From an uncultured Treponema sp. (GTDB taxonomy: Bacteria; Spirochaetota; Spirochaetia; Treponematales; Treponemataceae): a DNA stretch of 64,000 nucleotides. Positions 59,602 through 64,000 of this stretch are shown here, in pieces (within the stretch, counting starts at the first letter, position 1; every line of letters starts with the position of its first letter). The notes beneath the pieces are model-generated. The model saw nothing but the letters and a program-made list of their open reading frames with translations, made no database searches and had not been told where the DNA came from. The translations under genes were made by a program, and so were the position numbers. The stretch covers positions 62,001 to 126,000 of the forward strand of contig NZ_CAKVAM010000001.1 of assembly GCF_934725225.1 (NCBI RefSeq), in the 5' to 3' direction.

Positions 59602-61434
59602 TTATTTCTCCACCTCTGTGCACTTCAAATGCAACTCATCTAGTTGCTTATCTTCTACTGCTGAAGGACACTCATCCATCGGGCTAGCCGCCAAATTGTT
59701 CTTCGGGAAGGCGATTACTTCGTGGATGCTTTCCTCGTGACACATCAGCATAATAAGGCGGTCGAGTCCCGGTGCGATTCCTCCGTGCGGCGGCGCGCCG
59801 AACTTGAACGCCTGTACCAAAAAGCCGAACGCTTTTTCTGCTCGCTCGCGGCTGTATCCTACGATTTCAAAAATGCGCTCCTGCAATGCCGGGTCATTGA
59901 TACGCATTGAGCCTGACGCAAGCTCGTAGCCGTTCAAAACAAGGTCGTAAAGGTCGCCTTTTACTGCCCCAGGGTCGCTTTCCAGAGTGTCCCAATATTT
60001 TTTCTGCGGAAGCGTGAACATGTGGTGCTCTGTCTCCCACTTGTTTTCTTCCTCGTTCCATGCAAAGTACGGGAAGTCGATAATCCAGGCAAAGTGGAAC
60101 TCGTCTTTCGGGTTGTAAAGATTCAGGTCCTTTCCAAGCTGCTTGCGCACTGCTCCGAGCGCGACGCACGCTGTCTGCCATTTTTCGTCGCTTACAAACA
60201 GAAGAAGGTCGTTCTTTTCTGCTCCGAGCTTTGAGCAAATTTCCGCTTCTTTTCCGGCAAAGAACTTAGAGATTCCGCCTTCAAATTTTCCTTCCGCGTC
60301 AACTTTCATCCAGGCAAGGCCTTTCGCGTGGTTGATTTTTGCGACTGCTTCCAAAGCTTCAATGTGCTTTCTTGAATATTTGTCCGCGGCGTTCTTTACA
60401 ACAAGGGCTTTAAGTCCGCTTCTCTTGTGGCGCTCAATGTTCTTGTCTGCGTTTGCGGCTCCTGCCTTGAATGCGTTGAAGTCGCTCAAATCCGCCATAA
60501 ACGCCGCGTCCTGCATCTTCATGTCAAAGCGCAAGTCCGGCTTGTCGCTTCCGTAAAGGTCAAAAGCGTCGTCCCAGCTGATTCTGTCAAAATGAACCGG
60601 AAGCTCGTAGTTCAAGGTTTTCTTGAAGATATGGCGCATAAGCTCTTCGGTTGTCTCAAGAACTTCCTCACGGTTTGTGAATGACATTTCCATATCAATC
60701 TGGGTGAATTCCGGCTGGCGGTCTCCGCGCGCGTCCTCATCGCGGTAGCAGCGCGCAATCTGAAAATACTTGTCAAAGCCCGAAACCATCAGAAGCTGCT
60801 TGTAAAGCTGAGGCGACTGCGGCAAGGAATAGAATTTCCCCGGATGAACACGGCTTGGAACAAGGTAGTCTCGCGCGCCTTCCGGAGTTGACTTTATAAA
60901 TGTAGGAGTTTCAATCTCCAAAAATCCTTTTGAAGTCAAAAATTCGCGAGTTGCAAAAGTTACCGCCGAGCGCAGGATGATGTTGTGCTGCATCGGCTCG
61001 CGGCGGAGGTCAAGGTATCGGTATTTAAGGCGCAAATCCTCGTTTGGAAGAACAACTGTTCCGTCCTTCTGGCGAACTTCCTCAATAGAAAAAGGCAATT
61101 CCTGCGAAGTTGTGAAAATTTCGATGTCGCTCGCCTCAACTTCAATCTCGCCAGTCGCCATTTCCTTGTTCACGTCTTTTTCCGCGCGGGCCGCAACAAT
61201 TCCTTCAACAGCGATACAATATTCAGACTTTAAGGAAGCGGCGATTTTTTTAACCTCGTCCGAAGCATTGTCGCCGACCATTACCTGTGTGATTCCATAG
61301 CGGTCGCGAAGACGGATAAAAACAAGTCCGCCCAAGTCGCGTGTGCGGCTGACCCATCCGTTCAATACAACTTTCTTGCCTACGTCAGCCTTTGTAAGCT
61401 CGCCGCAAGTTACAGTTCTCTTAGAATTTTCCAT
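59602..61434 (-). CDS. aspS: aspartyl-tRNA synthetase, bacterial type
   Basis: 610 residues from MENSKRTVTCGELTKADVGK; ATG 61434 is seven nt after AAGGA. OB-fold anticodon domain (VVLNGWVSRTRDLGGLVFIR), class II motif 2 (RCYRDEDARGDRQPEF), the bacterial GAD insertion (about 300-420) and motif 3 (GIAPGLDRLIMLM). It charges tRNA-Asp. Whether it also charges tRNA-Asn cannot be told. Confidence 0.97.
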   Translation of the reverse strand: MENSKRTVTCGELTKADVGKKVVLNGWVSRTRDLGGLVFIRLRDRYGITQVMVGDNASDEVKKIAASLKSEYCIAVEGIVAARAEKDVNKEMATGEIEVEASDIEIFTTSQELPFSIEEVRQKDGTVVLPNEDLRLKYRYLDLRREPMQHNIILRSAVTFATREFLTSKGFLEIETPTFIKSTPEGARDYLVPSRVHPGKFYSLPQSPQLYKQLLMVSGFDKYFQIARCYRDEDARGDRQPEFTQIDMEMSFTNREEVLETTEELMRHIFKKTLNYELPVHFDRISWDDAFDLYGSDKPDLRFDMKMQDAAFMADLSDFNAFKAGAANADKNIERHKRSGLKALVVKNAADKYSRKHIEALEAVAKINHAKGLAWMKVDAEGKFEGGISKFFAGKEAEICSKLGAEKNDLLLFVSDEKWQTACVALGAVRKQLGKDLNLYNPKDEFHFAWIIDFPYFAWNEEENKWETEHHMFTLPQKKYWDTLESDPGAVKGDLYDLVLNGYELASGSMRINDPALQERIFEIVGYSRERAEKAFGFLVQAFKFGAPPHGGIAPGLDRLIMLMCHEESIHEVIAFPKNNLAASPMDECPSAVEDKQLDELHLKCTEVEK

Positions 61435-61500
61435 AAGATATTCCTTTTTGCCGCGGCATGAATCCGCGTTGATTTGTTTGCGAAAATTTTCCAAGAAAAT

Positions 61501-61529
61501 ATTTTAATGTTTCACGCTTTTTTTTACAA
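61501..61529 (-). promoter_or_regulatory. promoter of aspS
   Basis: Minus strand: TTGTAA (61529-61524), 17 nt, TAAAAT (61506-61501), about 66 nt before the ATG. The same TTGTAA is used by the GGDEF-EAL and hisA-hisIE promoters. Confidence 0.6.
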
Positions 61530-61557
61530 CAACCTTGCAATTTCGCGCCGAACGGAT

Positions 61558-62883
61558 TTAGACTTTGAACGCGCCTTTTTCTGCAAGTCTTAGGAACGCT
61601 TTTACAACTTCAGGGTCAAACTGCTTGCCGCTGTTCATTTTAAAATCCTCGATAATTTTTTCCAACGGAAAAGCCTTTCTATAGCAGCGGTCTTGGCTCA
61701 TGCAGTCAAAAACATCAGCAACAGAAATAATGCGCACAATTTCCGGGATTTCATTTCCTTTAAGACCTTTCGGGTAGCCAGTGCCGTCAATCCGCTCATG
61801 GTGATAAAGGGCGGCAAGGCAAGCGTCTGGAATCAATGTAAGTTCCTTTAGAAGATTGTAGCCTGTTGTTGTGTGACTCTGCATAAGCTTGTATTCGTCA
61901 TCAGTAAGTTTTTCTGGCTTTCTTATAATTTCATCAGGAATAGCGATTTTTCCGCAGTCATGGAAAAGCCCGCAGTAATAGGCGTTAAGGCATTCATCGC
62001 TGGATTTTCCCATTTCCTTTGCAAGCATATACGAATATTTTGCAACGCGTTCTGAATGTCCGCCTGTGTAAATGTCCTTGGCGTCGATAAATTTTGTAAA
62101 CGCCTTTATTACCTGCTCAAGCGTAAGCCTGTCGTGTTCGCGCTCTTTTTCTTTTGCAAGCCTTATCGAATGAAGTCTGATTCTTGAAATCACAAGGCAA
62201 AGCCACATTATGTAGAAAAGTAAAAATGCGTAGAAAAACGGACGGTAAAACAAATCATTTTCAAACTTGTAATTTACTTTCCAGGATTTGAATTTCATCA
62301 AGTTGTCGCCGTCATCTGTGTAGAAAACAAAGCCCATGGAAATGCTGTTCACGTCCTGCACTCTGCCCGGAATGTATTTTTCTATGCTGGGATAAAAAAC
62401 AATTCTGCTTCCCGGATCAAGCGGAATAAGAATGTTGTTCAGATTTTTTATTGTCCGAATTGAAAAGTCTGATTCCTTTGCTTTCTTTAAGTCGATTAAA
62501 GGTTGGGATGGTTTTTTTTCAGCACGGCTTTTGTAAATTTCAACAAATCCGTTCCAAGCATTGTTCAAGTAGCAAGGCTGCGTAATGTTTATTTCCACGC
62601 TCCAATCTTTTATTGCGCGCTTGTTAAGATTTTTTACAACTCCAGTGTAGATTCTGCCAGTAAGAGTTCCTTTTCCCGGATGAGCAGAAGCAATGTAAGG
62701 AACATAAGTTGTCCAGACATCGCCTTTTAGCTGACGCTTTCCTATTGAAAACTGAACATCTGGAGAAATATCGTTTTCGTTAATACATTCTTTTGTTGTG
62801 GCGAACATAAAAAATCCGACTGTTACAGCCACAAATGAAACTGCGAGAAGAACTATATAAATCTTTTTTAAGAACTTTTTCAT
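61558..62883 (-). CDS. membrane HD-GYP c-di-GMP phosphodiesterase with CBM2-like periplasmic domain
   Basis: 441 residues. A first helix (residues 8-28), a periplasmic domain (about 30-210), a second helix (about 214-236) and an HD-GYP domain: GHSERVAKYSYML, LFHDCGKIAIPDEI, LYHHERIDGTGYPKGLKG. These are the metal and substrate residues of active enzymes. The periplasmic part (YTGVVKNLNKRAIKDWSVEI, NNAWNGFVEIYKS, LIPLDPGSRIVFYP, SMGFVFYT) follows the strand pattern of family 2 carbohydrate-binding modules. Sensing a polysaccharide is inferred. It follows the GH9 gene by 58 nt. Confidence 0.88.
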   Translation of the reverse strand: MKKFLKKIYIVLLAVSFVAVTVGFFMFATTKECINENDISPDVQFSIGKRQLKGDVWTTYVPYIASAHPGKGTLTGRIYTGVVKNLNKRAIKDWSVEINITQPCYLNNAWNGFVEIYKSRAEKKPSQPLIDLKKAKESDFSIRTIKNLNNILIPLDPGSRIVFYPSIEKYIPGRVQDVNSISMGFVFYTDDGDNLMKFKSWKVNYKFENDLFYRPFFYAFLLFYIMWLCLVISRIRLHSIRLAKEKEREHDRLTLEQVIKAFTKFIDAKDIYTGGHSERVAKYSYMLAKEMGKSSDECLNAYYCGLFHDCGKIAIPDEIIRKPEKLTDDEYKLMQSHTTTGYNLLKELTLIPDACLAALYHHERIDGTGYPKGLKGNEIPEIVRIISVADVFDCMSQDRCYRKAFPLEKIIEDFKMNSGKQFDPEVVKAFLRLAEKGAFKV

Positions 62884-62902
62884 AGCAGCATCTTTTCCGT
62901 GG

Positions 62903-62929
62903 AAAACTGCCGCGCATTGAACACGGCAG
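62903..62929 (-). terminator. weak terminator or hairpin between the GH9 and HD-GYP genes
   Basis: CTGCCG-N11-CGGCAG (62929-62907) followed by TTTT on the minus strand. A six-pair stem with a short U-run suggests partial read-through into the HD-GYP gene. Confidence 0.4.
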
Positions 62930-62941
62930 ATATTTTTTTAA

Positions 62942-64000
62942 TTACTCCAGGCAGCCTGAAATCAAATATACAAGCGGCGAATTCCAATAAATTGTAACTT
63001 CGTTGCAAGAATAGCTCTGCACGCTGTCTATGTAGCAGGCGGCATAAGGAGCGTCAGAAAGATTTGCACGCGCAAAAGGATCTTCAAGCTTTGAATCTGG
63101 TCCGCCCACAAGCATCCCCGGCATAGGCTTTTTTGCAACTTGCGAAGGTCTGTGGTGCGGAAGAATCGGCGAAAGTGTTCCAAATCCAGTCACAAAACAG
63201 TATGAAGTTGTGTTTTTTCCAAGCAGATAGTCAATCTGGCACTTTGCGGCTTCCTTGTATTTTTTGTTTGGTGAAATTCTGTCCGCCAGCAAGAAAAGCA
63301 TTCCGTTGTTTGCAGCTCCCATGTTGCTTCCCCAGACATATTCATACATCGAAAGTGAAACATCGTAAGAATCCGCGGCAACATTCTTGAGTTTTTCATT
63401 TGCCTTTAAAAGAAACGCTTTTTGTGCTTTCTGATAAAACGAATCTTTTGGAGCGTCGCTTGAAAGATATTCATAAAGTCCGTAAAGTCCAACCTGCTGC
63501 CAGCCAAGATCCTGTCCAATTTCAAATGGATCATAAGCTTTTAAAAGCTCAAGATATTTTTCGTCCCCAAAAGTTTTATAAAGCTCTGCAAGCGCCCAGA
63601 ATCTTTCGTCGGCATCCTGCGAATCATTGTAAGCACCAGTTGTAAACAAAATTGGATTTGTAAAGCCTTTTCCGTCAAAAGGAGTTTTTTCAAGATATTC
63701 CCACGCTTTTTTTGCGGCGGCGGAATATTTTGCGCTTTCCTCGTAGTCCTTAAAAACTCTTGAAGCCATCGCCATTGCAGCGGCAAAGTCAGCAGTAGCA
63801 GCAGTTGAAACAGGACACAAAACCAGCCTGTCTTTTTCATCCTGCGGCATAACTTCTCCAGGAAATTCCCTGCAAGAAACTTTATGGAACACAGCCCCGG
63901 TTTCTGGAATTTGCATTTTAAGCATCCAGTCAAGCTCGTACTTTATTTCATCAAGAATGTTTTCAGAAGCAAATGCATCTTTGTTATGCTCGTAGGCAAG
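62942..64000 (-). CDS. glycoside hydrolase family 9 endoglucanase, 5' end outside window
   Basis: 352 codons to the window edge; an internal Met at 63925 is not the start, since DEIKYELDWMLKMQIPETGA (conserved GH9 sequence) lies upstream. GH9 signature 2 is complete: YIDSVQSYSCNEVTIYWNS, including the catalytic Glu. Signature 1 is present as VTGFGTLSPILPHHRPSQ. The Asp pair acting as base would be in the missing N-terminal part, as would any signal peptide or binding modules. The protein ends directly after the catalytic domain. GH9 enzymes cut cellulose. Confidence 0.93.
   Translation of the reverse strand, partial: LAYEHNKDAFASENILDEIKYELDWMLKMQIPETGAVFHKVSCREFPGEVMPQDEKDRLVLCPVSTAATADFAAAMAMASRVFKDYEESAKYSAAAKKAWEYLEKTPFDGKGFTNPILFTTGAYNDSQDADERFWALAELYKTFGDEKYLELLKAYDPFEIGQDLGWQQVGLYGLYEYLSSDAPKDSFYQKAQKAFLLKANEKLKNVAADSYDVSLSMYEYVWGSNMGAANNGMLFLLADRISPNKKYKEAAKCQIDYLLGKNTTSYCFVTGFGTLSPILPHHRPSQVAKKPMPGMLVGGPDSKLEDPFARANLSDAPYAACYIDSVQSYSCNEVTIYWNSPLVYLISGCLE

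Noticed and set aside
1..64000. Insertion sequences, prophage or integrase genes
   Set aside because: No transposase, integrase or phage structural gene was recognised in any frame; only short hairpin repeats suggest mobility.

Overview
The window looks like chromosome from a gut- or rumen-type Treponema (Spirochaetota). The support is indirect: the spirochaete arrangement of one long ribosomal protein and RNA polymerase block, an Asn at the rifamycin position of RpoB, moderate-to-low G+C by eye, and plant cell wall genes (expansin, GH9 cellulase) beside c-di-GMP signalling genes. The species cannot be named from sequence alone.

Positions 1-29300 are almost entirely a minus-strand translation and transcription block. 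Reading leftwards from a consensus promoter at 29218-29246 come tRNA-Thr, rpmG, tRNA-Trp, secE, nusG, rplK-rplA-rplJ-rplL, rpoB-rpoC, rpsL-rpsG and a terminator near 16250. After a gene-free leader of about 740 bp come tuf, then the S10-spc-alpha genes from rpsJ to rplQ with secY, rpmJ and rpoA, ending in a small zinc-ribbon gene and a terminator at 812-848. rpsD, adk, map and infA are not in the block. At the left edge is the start of a branched-chain amino acid type binding protein gene.

Positions 29300-45920 hold single genes and short operons: serine acetyltransferase, a small kinase-like protein, a lipoprotein gene with a formylglycine-enzyme fold that is broken at a 9-G tract, a polysaccharide deacetylase, a MinD-like ATPase with lgt and a methyltransferase, standalone AICAR formyltransferase, a HisA-HisI-HisE fusion, dihydroorotase, a GGDEF-EAL protein and YgiQ. 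Gaps here carry a repeated 27-nt hairpin with compensating stem changes, and one gap carries five tandem 22-bp palindromic units.

Positions 46100-52725 are one plus-strand sulfur amino acid operon: UroD-fold zinc methyltransferase, binding protein, two permeases, ATPase, a cystathionine gamma-synthase family enzyme and a MalY-type beta-lyase. It is followed by a lipoprotein expansin with eight Gs inside its signal peptide, a convergent thioredoxin-like gene, and a minus-strand operon (SafE-like membrane protein, NapH-like ferredoxin, TPR protein, LytTR regulator, DUF3021-like protein). A Phd/PIN toxin-antitoxin pair, aspS, an HD-GYP receptor and the 3' part of a GH9 endoglucanase gene fill the right end.

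Three themes recur. Poly-G tracts of 8-9 bases sit in or just upstream of two surface lipoprotein genes and one c-di-GMP gene, as expected of slipped-strand phase variation. Four unrelated genes share a -10 box exactly 6 nt before the ATG with no clear ribosome binding site, which predicts leaderless mRNAs. The intergenic hairpin family is dispersed over 16-48 kb.
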